Positions 8,049 to 16,393 of a stretch of 64,000 nucleotides of DNA are shown here, one piece after another. The notes below the pieces were generated by a model, which was not told the origin of the DNA, did no database searches, and saw only the letters and a program-made list of their open reading frames with translations. This stretch comes from Fictibacillus macauensis ZFHKF-1 (GTDB lineage Bacteria; Bacillota; Bacilli; Bacillales; Fictibacillaceae). Numbering within the stretch: the stretch's first letter is position 1; every line of letters starts with the position of its first letter. The stretch is from assembly GCF_000269865.1 (NCBI RefSeq), contig NZ_AKKV01000024.1:280681-344680 (forward strand), given 5' to 3'. The position numbers and the translations under genes are program-made.

Positions 8049-8161
8049 ATATTTTTTCAAAAAATGAGATTTTGTTGCAACACATGCCATGATTTACTCA
8101 TTTCGTTATGTTGAAAATTCGCATATAATACAAGGTAGTGTTAAAGAGGGAGGAACTGGTT

Positions 8162-8527
8162 ATGGAAAGAATAGGACGAAAGGTTCGTGAATTGCGGATA
8201 TCTAGGGGATACACGTTAAGGAAAGTAGGAGAAAGTGTCGATATGGATTATAGTTATTTGTCAAAAGTCGAAAACGGGAAGGTTAATCCTTCGTTAGAAC
8301 TTTTGCAAACATTAGCTGATTTTTACAATGTCGATATTTCTTACTTTTTTATAGAAATGCCCGATGAATTACGAGAGCTCGGAGTAGAGTATGTAACATT
8401 AAGTAAAAAGGCAAAAGAAAAGAATATAGATCCAGAAGTATTAGACAGAGTTATTGACTTACCACAAAGCACAATTCTTCAAATAATAAATATTTTGGAA
8501 GATGTTAGGGGGAAAAATGACGAATAA
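8162..8527 (+). CDS. Phage repressor, XRE family (121 aa)
   Basis: The HTH is at ~7-60 (KVRELRISRGYTLRKVGES, then YLSKVENGKVNPSLELLQ), followed by a short C-terminal oligomerisation region and no peptidase motif, so it is not a LexA-type self-cleaving repressor. ATG 8162 follows GGGAGGA; the frame is open eight codons further without a site. It is divergent from the Cro-like gene and upstream of the recombinase, fitting a C1 role. Confidence 0.8.
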   Translation: MERIGRKVRELRISRGYTLRKVGESVDMDYSYLSKVENGKVNPSLELLQTLADFYNVDISYFFIEMPDELRELGVEYVTLSKKAKEKNIDPEVLDRVIDLPQSTILQIINILEDVRGKNDE

Positions 8528-8655
8528 TGTCGTTTGCTGTTGATTCCTGCTGAAATTAACCACAATACTGAACCCACAAAATTGTTATATAATAGAAATG
8601 TTTAAGAAAATCGAACTAGCGTTCTTATTAACCAACAGCATTGGGGGAAATTGTC

Positions 8656-8751
8656 GTGAAGAAGATTGTGTACGTGGAAAATATGCCCGAAGGAATTGAT
8701 GAAATTGTAACGGATACTCTAATCATTAAGAGGGCAAAAAAGAAGGAGTAG
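8656..8751 (+). CDS. Tiny ORF (31 aa) just upstream of the recombinase
   Basis: GTG 8656 follows TTGGGGG. The product begins MKKIVYVENMPEGIDEIV and ends RAKKKE; its stop codon sits inside the GGAG ribosome site of the recombinase six bases before the recombinase ATG. That arrangement suggests translational coupling with the recombinase. The small size, basic tail and position would suit an accessory or leader peptide, which is speculation. Confidence 0.5.
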   Translation: MKKIVYVENMPEGIDEIVTDTLIIKRAKKKE

Positions 8752-8757
8752 AACAGC

Positions 8758-10182
8758 ATGAAAGCAGCCCTTTATCCAAGGGTGTCCACAGAAGAACAAT
8801 CAAAAGAAGGATACTCATTAAACGCACAACTCGAAAAGATGAGAGCGTATTGTTTTTCTCAAGGTTGGACCATCTATAAAGAGTATACAGAAGAAGGAAA
8901 GTCAGCAAAAAATATGGAGCGTCCACAACTTCAAAGTTTGTTAAAGGACATGGATAAATTCGACGTAGTTATCGTTTATAAGTTGGACAGGTTATCTCGT
9001 AATGTTTCAGACATTAATACACTTTTGAACACCTTCGAAAAAAACAAAGTCGCTTTTAAAAGCGTGACAGAACCGTATGATACGACTACGGCCCAAGGGA
9101 AGCTTCTTATTAATATCTTTGCTTCACTAGCCCAATTTGAACGTGAACAGTTAGCTGAAAGAACGCATATGGGAATGAACCGAAAACATGAGGAAGGCTT
9201 ACGCAATGGCGGTCGTGCTCCATTCGGCTATCAATTTGATGCAGATCGCAAGCTCATTATTAATGAGCAAGAAGCTGTTTGGGTACGGTACATGTTTGAT
9301 TCGTTTGAAGTACGAGGTAAGAACGCTATAGCAAAACAACTGAACGAAAAAGGAGTTAGAACACGTACTGGCGCTCTCTGGAATAAAGCAGCGGTTGATT
9401 ATGTGGTTACAAATCCCGTTTACTGCGGTATGTTGCGTTGGAATTATCGCACTAAACGCGGGAACAGAACGTATGAGGAAGTTGTTGTTCCCGGAGATCA
9501 TGAGCCGATTGTAAGTAAAGAAGTATACGAGAAGATAAAAGCAACACGTAAAAACAGACGGCACTCAGGCTTTAAAGGTCATGCCATTTATCCCTTTACT
9601 GGTATTCTGAAATGTGCAAGATGTGGTAATAATCTAATTGGAGCCAAACGTAAACGATCTGATGGCAGCTTATACCGTTTCTACAAATGCACTGGCAGAT
9701 TTACTTATGGTATTTGTGATATGCCTGTAATCGCTGAGGATACGATTGAACAGGAATTTGTGAATGACCTATCTATAGAAGATGTTCCGGTTGATCTGCC
9801 AGAAGAAGAGAAACAAGAAACAGCAGAAATTGAAAAAGAGTTGAAGCGGATCCGCAACCGTATGGAAGTTTGGAAAGAAATGCGTGCAGATGGAGATTTA
9901 ACAAAACAAGAATTTAGAACGAAGATGGATGCAGAACAAGAAAAAGAGACTGCGCTTATCCAGTCTCTCGAAGATACAAGAACATCTATTGATCCTGTAC
10001 GCATAAAAATGGTTATTGAAACTTTAAAGAGATTCTGGCCCATTACTCCACTAGAAGAAAAAAAAGCTTCTGTTAAAGGTCTCTTTAAAAGTATAACAAT
10101 AGAATGCATTAAGTCTCATACAGGCGGCGCTGGGGAGCGCGCAGTTATCGAATTAACCGATAAAGAATACGCCTTTATATGA
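8758..10182 (+). CDS. Large serine recombinase (phage integrase)
   Basis: 474 residues. The resolvase N-terminal domain has the nucleophile in YPRVSTEEQ (Ser10), KLDRLSRN near residue 77 and the AQFEREQLAERT helix near 125. The recombinase domain (~150-270) follows, then a zinc ribbon (CARCGNNLIG ... FYKCTGRFTYGICD, ~285-325), and a coiled coil rich in Glu/Lys (~345-410). All are standard for phiC31/Bxb1-type integrases of Firmicute phages. GGAG six bases upstream supports ATG 8758. It mediates prophage integration; excision needs a directionality factor not identified here. Confidence 0.97.
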   Translation: MKAALYPRVSTEEQSKEGYSLNAQLEKMRAYCFSQGWTIYKEYTEEGKSAKNMERPQLQSLLKDMDKFDVVIVYKLDRLSRNVSDINTLLNTFEKNKVAFKSVTEPYDTTTAQGKLLINIFASLAQFEREQLAERTHMGMNRKHEEGLRNGGRAPFGYQFDADRKLIINEQEAVWVRYMFDSFEVRGKNAIAKQLNEKGVRTRTGALWNKAAVDYVVTNPVYCGMLRWNYRTKRGNRTYEEVVVPGDHEPIVSKEVYEKIKATRKNRRHSGFKGHAIYPFTGILKCARCGNNLIGAKRKRSDGSLYRFYKCTGRFTYGICDMPVIAEDTIEQEFVNDLSIEDVPVDLPEEEKQETAEIEKELKRIRNRMEVWKEMRADGDLTKQEFRTKMDAEQEKETALIQSLEDTRTSIDPVRIKMVIETLKRFWPITPLEEKKASVKGLFKSITIECIKSHTGGAGERAVIELTDKEYAFI

Positions 10183-10195
10183 GGCTTTTCTTTTT
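10171..10195 (+). terminator. Terminator of the recombinase gene
   Basis: GCCT (10171) pairs with AGGC (10182-10185) around the stop codon and is followed by TTTTCTTTTT. The stem is short, so it may be leaky. Confidence 0.45.
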
Positions 10196-10199
10196 GGGC

Positions 10200-10414
10200 A
10201 AAAAAATAGCAACGGCTGTCCAGACCGTCACTACTTTACCTATGGTGATTTTCATTAACAAATACCTGTGCATTTATAATAACAAGATTAGCATGTTTTG
10301 TACATCCAATTCGCGGTTTCTTAATGGTCATACTAGCGACCCCGAAGGAAACCGTTAAATAACGGATTTATTCTGTTATGGTTTCTATTATAGCGGATTG
10401 GTGGTAAATTACAA
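10200..10414 (-). ncRNA. Candidate small structured RNA with own promoter and terminator
   Basis: On the minus strand TTGTAA (10414-10409) and TATAAT (10392-10387) are 16 bases apart. The transcript would run ~180 bases and end at a hairpin (ACGG...CCGT, 10228-10212) followed by a T-run. Inside are GGTTTC/GAAACC and CCGT/ACGG pairings. A 31-codon ORF (ATG 10331 to TAA 10236) is present but has only a weak ribosome site. Such compact units at prophage borders are often antisense or type I toxin/antitoxin RNAs; that identity is inference. Confidence 0.45.
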
Positions 10415-10452
10415 ATAAAAATGCTCTGTGGCCTATTTAAAGCTAAAATTTT

Positions 10453-13410
10453 TTAAGTATGAACAGGATTTTTAGTTGTTTCGACGAGAACCTCTTGTAG
10501 TACATTTGAATAATATTGTTTTTTTGAAAATCTTTTTAAGTCACCGACAACGTAAAATTCCTTTTTCGCTCTTGTCACTGCAACGTTAATTAGATTAGGT
10601 GTAGCACAGGACCAATTAGCAGCTGGATCTGTACGATCATCTGTACCTACCACTAAATAAACAATATCAGCCTCTTTTCCTTGAAACGTATGCACAGTAC
10701 CTACTGATTCTTCTACCCAATCAGAAATTTCTTTTTTGGTTACGCTAGCCTGTTGGGAAAGATACAGCGCCTGTTTAATCATTTTTTTCAACTCTACTTT
10801 TATTGCTGTAAAAGGGGTAATAATAAATAAATTGGGTTTCACTTGATTGGTCCATGCCTTATTCACAATTGTTGTGATAAAAGTGCCTTGTTCCATAACG
10901 AACTGCTCTTTGATTGCTCGCCCTGAACAATCATACCAGACACTTTCGCCTGTTTTCTTTTGCGCTAGGACCATTTTTTCATCGTACGCAATCTTATTTG
11001 CGATTGTAAACATCGGATCTAAGCATCTCCTGTGTACCCATAGTGGAGATCCAATCCACAGATCATTTTTATACATTCCAAACGGATTTGCTTGATCAGC
11101 TAAAGTTTGAACGGATGCAGTCATACCAATTTGACGACTTGATAGTTGAAAATGGTTTTTCAATTCATCCAAAAGAACTTCATCAACTGGAACTACTGGC
11201 TCTATTTGAATAGGATCCCCAACAACTATGGCACGTTTTGAACGCCAAAGTGCGCCAGCTGCTTGTTGCGGAGTAGCTTGCCCTGCTTCATCAATAAATA
11301 AATAATCAATATGATTCTTTTCAATACCTTTGTACATGGAACTAAAGCTTGCAAATGTTGTACTAATAACCGGTGTTATTAGATGAATGGTTTTCCACAT
11401 ATGGTGGAGTATTTTTGGTGAATCCACTATGTTTTTTTTCCCTGCTAACTGATTAATGGTCGCTTTAATCGGTATTAAATTAAAGGCCAATAAATATTTA
11501 TGAACCTTCATCGCCTTTAAAAATAATAAGCCTCTTTGGAAATTCAGTTCATCTGTTAACCAAATAGTATGCTGCTGCCGATATTCATAAGTCGTTCGAT
11601 CTTTCGACCAATAGGCATCATCAGGCGTTATTAATCCTTGTTCTTTGTAATAACGTTCTTGTTCCTTTCTATTTAACAATTGAACCTGAATAGTATTCAC
11701 TACATTCCGCTGTCGTGCTTGCTCTTTTTTCTTTTCTTTTAAAGTCGTAATAAGCGAAAGTAGTTCTTTTTGAAATTCTACTCTTTGACGATCCTTTTTC
11801 ATCATCAATTTCTGTAATAACGTTAATTTGGGCACTAAGCTGATTTGCTTTTCTAACCATTGGATGTCTTCATGAAGGCTTTCGATTTCATGATCAGTCC
11901 TTTTAAGTAGTTGTTGCTCTACTTCTAGAGAACTAACTAATGACGTTTGATTACAATACTCTTGTAAATTGTTTTTTAAATGGTTAACAGTGTTAAAAGT
12001 ATGCTGAAATTCCTTTACGATATTTTTCCAATCCTGTAGTGTTAATTGCTGATGCTCAGCTTCTAATTCCTTCAACAAACTTTCTCGTAGTACTTTATTA
12101 TATTTAGAAATGTTGGAGGACTTACCTAACGCACCAGAAAAAATCCCCCAAGCATTTGCTTCAGTATCTAATAATAATTTAGCACTTGCTGGGTACATGG
12201 CTAAATTTTTAGCTTCTTTCGCATAGTGTTCTTCATATTGAGGGAATTTGCTTTTTTTACCCTCTCTAATCACTTCACTCAATTTAGGTAAATCTTTTGA
12301 AATATTCTCAACAGCACCATTGTTACTCGATGTTACCACCATAGAAAACTGACTTAAGCTTAAGGATAGCTCATAGCAATTAGCATTATTTTTTACTTCA
12401 TCTGTTTTTATAAATGCTTCAGTTGGGTGATTTAACTTCACCATTTGTTCTGCCCGTCGCACTACAATATCTGCAAAAATATCCTTTAACAATGTCGTTT
12501 TCCCAGTACCTGGAGGCCCATTAACAGAACTAATTGGTTCTTGTGAAGAGAGTGTTTGATTCACTGCCACTTGTTGCATTAATGATAGACGGTGTTCAAC
12601 AGGAGATGGCCAGCGACCATTAGGTAAATATTTTGGTTGAAGAATGTCTTCAATATAAGAACGGTTTTCGTCAATCGACACATGATGACTTGCGCCTACC
12701 AAATACTGTTGTAATACTTCATTCGGTCCTTTCTCTAAAATTCGCTCTAAATCTTCTGTATAAAAGCTATTAAAATTCCGAAGAGAAGTTTCTTCATTAA
12801 TTCCAATCACTTCAATTTCAAGGTAGTTAACATCTTTTGCATTAGGAAATTTAAAGAACTCCTTATGAAATAAATCCACAAGAGTTAGTAGTTTTTTGTG
12901 ATCAACGCCGTTTATAAAAATGTCTTGTGCAGACTCTTCAAATAGTTGCCGTTTGCTATTAAAGGAATCATTTAATCCGGAAAAATCGATCTTTTCTTGA
13001 GCAGATATTTTCCGCAAAACATCCATTAACATTGGCACAAAAAGTGATTCCTTTACATACTTACCATCATCATCTATTAATAATGTAAAACTATATAAAT
13101 AATCAAAATTTTTGTTGTAAAGCTCATTATGATTTTGAAAGTACCGACGTAAATACCTCACTAATTTATCATTTTGGAAACAAGAAAAGTAATAACGATG
13201 TTGAATTTTTTTACGCTGTTGATTCTTTAAAGGATAGTTTCCCCATGGCTCTGACTCCGCCTGTTCAACTAACGAAATCCTTTTCACTTTTGTTCTTTTT
13301 TTATGATCTTGAAATAATGATTCGTTAAGTTCGCCCGATTTTTTTGGAACTTTACACGGCGCAAGAGCTTCTACTAAGTACCATGCATTTAATACAGACT
13401 GCTCATCCAT
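10453..13410 (-). CDS. Superfamily 1 helicase/ATPase, Upf1-like (985 aa)
   Basis: Walker A is GPPGTGKTTLLKDIF (~297) and Walker B is LFIDEAGQATPQQAAGALW (~702). C-terminal helicase motifs follow: VVGDPIQIEPV, VGTVHTFQGKEADIVYLVV and the motif VI VTRAKKEFYVVGD (~940), which identify an SF1B Upf1-type helicase. Between the two Walker motifs is a long helical insertion with coiled coil (~430-620). The N-terminal 290 residues are of unknown type. Base composition is AT-rich. It stands alone between a prophage border and a dispersed repeat, so it may be acquired cargo such as a defence helicase, but no partner gene is present. Confidence 0.85.
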   Translation of the reverse strand: MDEQSVLNAWYLVEALAPCKVPKKSGELNESLFQDHKKRTKVKRISLVEQAESEPWGNYPLKNQQRKKIQHRYYFSCFQNDKLVRYLRRYFQNHNELYNKNFDYLYSFTLLIDDDGKYVKESLFVPMLMDVLRKISAQEKIDFSGLNDSFNSKRQLFEESAQDIFINGVDHKKLLTLVDLFHKEFFKFPNAKDVNYLEIEVIGINEETSLRNFNSFYTEDLERILEKGPNEVLQQYLVGASHHVSIDENRSYIEDILQPKYLPNGRWPSPVEHRLSLMQQVAVNQTLSSQEPISSVNGPPGTGKTTLLKDIFADIVVRRAEQMVKLNHPTEAFIKTDEVKNNANCYELSLSLSQFSMVVTSSNNGAVENISKDLPKLSEVIREGKKSKFPQYEEHYAKEAKNLAMYPASAKLLLDTEANAWGIFSGALGKSSNISKYNKVLRESLLKELEAEHQQLTLQDWKNIVKEFQHTFNTVNHLKNNLQEYCNQTSLVSSLEVEQQLLKRTDHEIESLHEDIQWLEKQISLVPKLTLLQKLMMKKDRQRVEFQKELLSLITTLKEKKKEQARQRNVVNTIQVQLLNRKEQERYYKEQGLITPDDAYWSKDRTTYEYRQQHTIWLTDELNFQRGLLFLKAMKVHKYLLAFNLIPIKATINQLAGKKNIVDSPKILHHMWKTIHLITPVISTTFASFSSMYKGIEKNHIDYLFIDEAGQATPQQAAGALWRSKRAIVVGDPIQIEPVVPVDEVLLDELKNHFQLSSRQIGMTASVQTLADQANPFGMYKNDLWIGSPLWVHRRCLDPMFTIANKIAYDEKMVLAQKKTGESVWYDCSGRAIKEQFVMEQGTFITTIVNKAWTNQVKPNLFIITPFTAIKVELKKMIKQALYLSQQASVTKKEISDWVEESVGTVHTFQGKEADIVYLVVGTDDRTDPAANWSCATPNLINVAVTRAKKEFYVVGDLKRFSKKQYYSNVLQEVLVETTKNPVHT

Positions 13411-13623
13411 ACATCCACCAGCTTTCTTGTTGTTTACTAACTACTTCTAATGAAAAAAAATATTCCCTTCTCTGTTATCGGAAAACAGGAGGGAACGCAC
13501 AAGGTAGCTAAGCTTTCATTACGATAACTAGGAAAAAATAATCCCGTCAAAATGCTCATAAAAAAAGGACTTGGCACACAATACTTCCTTTGTTTCGTGG
13601 CGCATGCGGTAAATTGACTGGGT

Positions 13624-13680
13624 TGTGCGTGAATGGGCTGTCCTACGCGCGAATGGAACCGGTCTGTGTGCGCACCGGAA
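13624..13680. repeat. Degenerate 21-bp repeat array in element copy 1
   Basis: TGTGCGTGAA (13624), TACGCGCGAA (13644) and TGTGTGCGCA (13665) recur at 20-21 base steps and resemble the TGCGCGCGAA units seen elsewhere in the element. This second, decayed array is absent from copy 2. Confidence 0.5.
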
Positions 13681-13825
13681 TTTCTTATGCGCTTCACTCT
13701 TTTCGCCATCATTGAAAAGCTCTTACGCTATTTCTTATCATTTTTGAACGCATTTACGAAATGATCTCTTCATTTTCTCTTTTTTTCGTCCCTTACCTAC
13801 GTTGTTAGAGCCAATTTACTTAGTC

Positions 13826-13876
13826 TGCGCGCGAATCGAGGACTTCTGCGCGCGAACGGACCTGGTCTGCGCGCGT
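13826..13876. repeat. 21-bp TGCGCGCGAA array in element copy 1 (2 complete units plus partial)
   Basis: TGCGCGCG begins at 13826, 13847 and 13868, exactly 21 bases apart, and the intervening bases alternate between a TCGAGGACTTC-like and a CGGACCTGGTC-like spacer, the same two types found in copy 2. The third unit breaks off after GCGCG. Confidence 0.75.
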
Positions 13877-13970
13877 TTACAGAAGAGCTTGCTTTCTACT
13901 CCAATTTTTGGTGCATTCGATGGCTGCTTATGTACAAAAGACAATTTAAAACAAACGAACGAGCGACATA

Positions 13971-14014
13971 AAAAAATGGCTTCATCACCGAAACGGATGA
14001 TGAAGCCATTTTTT
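13971..14014. terminator. Strong hairpin inside repeat element copy 1
   Basis: ATGGCTTCATC pairs with GATGATGAAGCCAT and is flanked by A6 on the left and T6 on the right, so it can terminate transcription in both directions. The same hairpin is in copy 2, so it belongs to the element rather than to a neighbouring gene. Confidence 0.7.
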
Positions 14015-14059
14015 ATGTGCTAAGGCTGTTTATGTCCCAGCCTCTTTGCATATAAACAG

Positions 14060-14806
14060 TTATTTTTTATCTAGCCCTTTTGACTCGATAAACTCTTTCA
14101 TGTAGAGACGATTTGGCGTTTCCATCACACGTGCCATTTGTTTCGCCCAGCCCTCTTGGCGCTCTCCACCTGTTCGTTCTTTATAGTAAGTCGCCGTCGT
14201 TTGTTCAAATGCTTCTAGTACTGGTAATGCTTCTTCATCCTTCTTATAGCCATTCACATGAAAAACCGCTTCTTTTGGTAAACGCGGTTTTAACCCTGGT
14301 GTCGCATCTGGATAACCAACAGCCATACCAAAGAGAGGAACGACGTGATCAGGACATTCAAGCAATGACGATACGGCTTCTAAATTATTGCGCAGTCCAC
14401 CAATATAGACAATTCCCAAACCTAAAGATTCAGCTGCAATGGCAAGGTTTTGAGCAGCAAGGCTCACATCAATCGTTCCCACCATAAAAGCTTCCTTCGA
14501 TTGAACCGTGTCATCAATATTCGTTCCTGCCATAGTAGCTATGAGCTGATGACGATGATAATCTAAACAAAATACAAAGAAGTAACCATTTTTCTCGACA
14601 TAAGTTTGATTACCAGCGAGTGTTGCTAACTCCTTCTTAATAGCAGGATCCTCTATACCAATAATGGAATATACTTGTTGATAGCTTGATGTTGAAGCTG
14701 CTTGCGCACTTTGAACGAGTGTTTGAATCATTTCTTCAGTTAACGGTTGTTCCTTGAATTTTCGAATGGATTGATGCGCTAGCAGCGTTTGAATGGTTTC
14801 ATTCAT
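14060..14806 (-). CDS. nfrA: Oxygen-insensitive NAD(P)H nitroreductase, NfrA/NfsA type
   Basis: 248 residues with the FMN-reductase pattern: QSIRKFKEQPLTEEMI at ~12-27, AASTSSYQQVYSIIGI at ~38-53, then AAQNLAIAAESLGLGIVYIGG at ~125-145 and the NADPH-side VPLFGMAVGYPD near 170. These place it in the NfsA/FRP/NfrA branch of FMN-dependent nitro/flavin reductases in the cytoplasm. ATG 14806 is chosen because AAGGAAGG lies ~12 bases upstream; earlier in-frame starts fall on top of that site. The exact physiological substrate cannot be read from sequence. Confidence 0.85.
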   Translation of the reverse strand: MNETIQTLLAHQSIRKFKEQPLTEEMIQTLVQSAQAASTSSYQQVYSIIGIEDPAIKKELATLAGNQTYVEKNGYFFVFCLDYHRHQLIATMAGTNIDDTVQSKEAFMVGTIDVSLAAQNLAIAAESLGLGIVYIGGLRNNLEAVSSLLECPDHVVPLFGMAVGYPDATPGLKPRLPKEAVFHVNGYKKDEEALPVLEAFEQTTATYYKERTGGERQEGWAKQMARVMETPNRLYMKEFIESKGLDKK

Positions 14807-14880
14807 CTTTATGCCCATCCTTCCTTTTATCATTTTTTTATAACCTACCATAACTGGCGCGATAAAAGGAAGCGAGAAGC

Positions 14881-15300
14881 TTACGAATGAACTTCTTCTC
14901 CTTTCACTGCAACGCCTCGTTGGGAAAAGACTTTCTTGGCCACCGTTAATGCATTAAGAATACGCGGAAAGCCTGTATAGGGAATGAGCTGTACAAAAGA
15001 TTCAACAATTTCTTCAGGGGTTAGACCTGCTGTTAATCCTGTATTAATGTGTAGTTCGAGCTGTGGTTCCGTTCCTTGTGTTACGAGAGAAGCAATCGTT
15101 ACGAGTGCTCGTTGCTGGTTGGTAAGGCGCCCTCTCGTATAAATCTCTCCATAAGCAAACTCTATAATATATTGCCCTACTTCTGGAGCAATGTCCTTTA
15201 AATGTTCAACAATTTTTAAATGAGTGGATGCTTCATCGTTCTCCGTCGTAAATTCCATTAACTTTTCAATTCCTTTTTCATAACGTTCATTGTTATTCAT
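14881..15300 (-). CDS. Carboxymuconolactone decarboxylase-family protein
   Basis: 139 residues with the CMD fold pattern: IIEFAYGEIYTRGRLTNQQR, LVTIASLVTQG, ELHINTGLTAGLTPEEIVE and a C-terminal GFPRILNALTVAKKVF. The AhpD-type CxxC is absent, so it is of the YurZ-like/decarboxylase-like type rather than a peroxidase partner. Three ATGs lie in series after GAGGAGG; the third (15300) has the best spacing. It sits between a nitroreductase and a LysR gene on the same strand, suggesting a small redox or detoxification cluster, but no promoter link is shown. Confidence 0.8.
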   Translation of the reverse strand: MNNNERYEKGIEKLMEFTTENDEASTHLKIVEHLKDIAPEVGQYIIEFAYGEIYTRGRLTNQQRALVTIASLVTQGTEPQLELHINTGLTAGLTPEEIVESFVQLIPYTGFPRILNALTVAKKVFSQRGVAVKGEEVHS

Positions 15301-15401
15301 CATCATTTCCTCCTCTTACGTTTGTAGCCTTACTATACGCCCTAAGAAGGAATTCGTTAAATACATATAAAACATACCTACTATGCACAAAATGAATACC
15401 G

Positions 15402-16274
15402 CTACGATTGAAGATGCGCCAAGAACTGACGAAGCGCGTAGCTCTTGTATTTCCCTTTTTTCATTACAATGCCTAAATGCCAAGGAATGGCTTCTCCTTC
15501 TAGACTTACAGATACAATGTTGTCATTGTGTAGTTTGTTATAAAGAGAGTGAGGCAAAAAAGAAATGCCCATATTCTCTCCAACAAGCCCAGCCATAAAG
15601 TCCCATTGTGAGCTTTTATAAGCAATAGTCGGTTCAAACCCTGCTTGCCGACATGTGGCTACCATCCGATCATACAATGCAAATTCTTCTGTAAAAAAGA
15701 TAAATGATTCCTGTTCTAATTGGTTTAGCGACACCTTCTCTGCTTTCGCAAAGGGATGCTCAGCACTAACAATAAGGGTCATCTCATCTTGTTTAAATGG
15801 TAAAACGTCAAATGCTTCTTCATCTACAGGTAAAACTGATATTCCTAAATCGAGCGTACCGTTTGCTACCTCTTCTTCCATTTTATTTGCTCCATATTCC
15901 ATTAACTGCATAGTGATTTGCGGATATTTTTTTTTGAAATCTCCGATGATTTTCGGAAAATAAAGGGTACTAATGACAGGAGGGATACCAAGTGTAATCT
16001 TTCCTTTTTTTAGTTGCAGAACATCGTATAGAGAAGAAGATAGTTCATCCATGGCATGTAAGATGCGAAGCGCATGTTCATACACTGCTTCTCCAGCATC
16101 TGTTAATTGAAGCTGCCGTCCTGAACGGTCGAGCAACTGTACTTGAAGCTCTTCTTCTAATGACTTGACCATTTTACTTAAGCTTGGCTGAGACAAAAAA
16201 AGGATGTTTGCCGCCTTCGTAAAGCTTTTCTGGCGACTCACCTCCACAAAGTAAAGCAATTGTCGAACGTCCAT
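15402..16274 (-). CDS. LysR-family transcriptional regulator
   Basis: 290 residues. The N-terminal winged HTH reads RQLLYFVEVSRQKSFTKAA then LFLSQPSLSKMVKSLEEEL, with the effector-binding domain (~90-290) beginning KGKITLGIPPVIST. The sequence resembles the CidR/YwbI group. It is divergent from an SDR dehydrogenase across a 120-base gap holding an inverted repeat, so control of that gene plus autoregulation is the obvious inference. Confidence 0.88.
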   Translation of the reverse strand: MDVRQLLYFVEVSRQKSFTKAANILFLSQPSLSKMVKSLEEELQVQLLDRSGRQLQLTDAGEAVYEHALRILHAMDELSSSLYDVLQLKKGKITLGIPPVISTLYFPKIIGDFKKKYPQITMQLMEYGANKMEEEVANGTLDLGISVLPVDEEAFDVLPFKQDEMTLIVSAEHPFAKAEKVSLNQLEQESFIFFTEEFALYDRMVATCRQAGFEPTIAYKSSQWDFMAGLVGENMGISFLPHSLYNKLHNDNIVSVSLEGEAIPWHLGIVMKKGKYKSYALRQFLAHLQS

Positions 16275-16294
16275 TTCAATTCATCCCTTTCACA

Positions 16295-16326
16295 CTATAA
16301 CTAAAGGTTATGACCCTTATAGTTAT
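16295..16326. promoter_or_regulatory. Candidate LysR operator
   Basis: Nested inverted repeats CTATAA/TTATAG (16295-16300 and 16317-16322) and ATAACT/AGTTAT (16297-16302 and 16321-16326) lie in the gap between the divergent LysR and SDR genes. The T-N11-A character is typical of LysR sites. Confidence 0.5.
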
Positions 16327-16393
16327 TATTCATTTTACCCATGAAGAAATGAGGCGTAAACTTAGGGATACAAAAAACAGGAGGTTAGCGAAA

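Larger units (their letters stand above)
1..10190. mobile_element. Prophage, integrase-proximal end (left part outside window)
   Basis: A continuous block of phage early genes (replication, recombination, antirepressor) is read leftward and a repressor plus large serine recombinase rightward, with a divergent operator region at about 7950-8160. This is the standard layout of the lysogeny and early region of a temperate siphophage. Structural genes and the far attachment site are outside the window. The near attachment site must lie close to 10190, just beyond the recombinase, but it cannot be defined without the other end. Gene spacing is tight, with many start/stop overlaps. Confidence 0.9.
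13561..14047. repeat. Dispersed 0.5-kb repeat element, copy 1
   Basis: This non-coding stretch matches 59383-59902 along nearly its whole length: the left end (CACACAATACTTCCT), TTTTCGCCATCATTGAA, the block ending CCCTTACCTACGTT, GCGCGC repeats, a strong hairpin, and the right end (CTGTTTATGTCCCAGCCTC). The right end is an inverted copy of the left end (TGGGACA/TGTCCCA), although the left end here has diverged (TTGGCACA). No transposase is encoded, so it resembles a MITE-like or RNA-derived element. An ORF across 13437-13712 is not credible. Confidence 0.75.

Noticed and set aside
8101..8129. Rightward repressor promoter
   Set aside because: TATAAT at 8124 is clear but no acceptable -35 stands at 16-18 bases; TTGAAA at 8111 is only 7 bases away, so I did not list it as a feature.
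13437..13712. 91-residue ORF on the minus strand
   Set aside because: It spans the dispersed repeat boundary, has basic low-information composition and no ribosome site.
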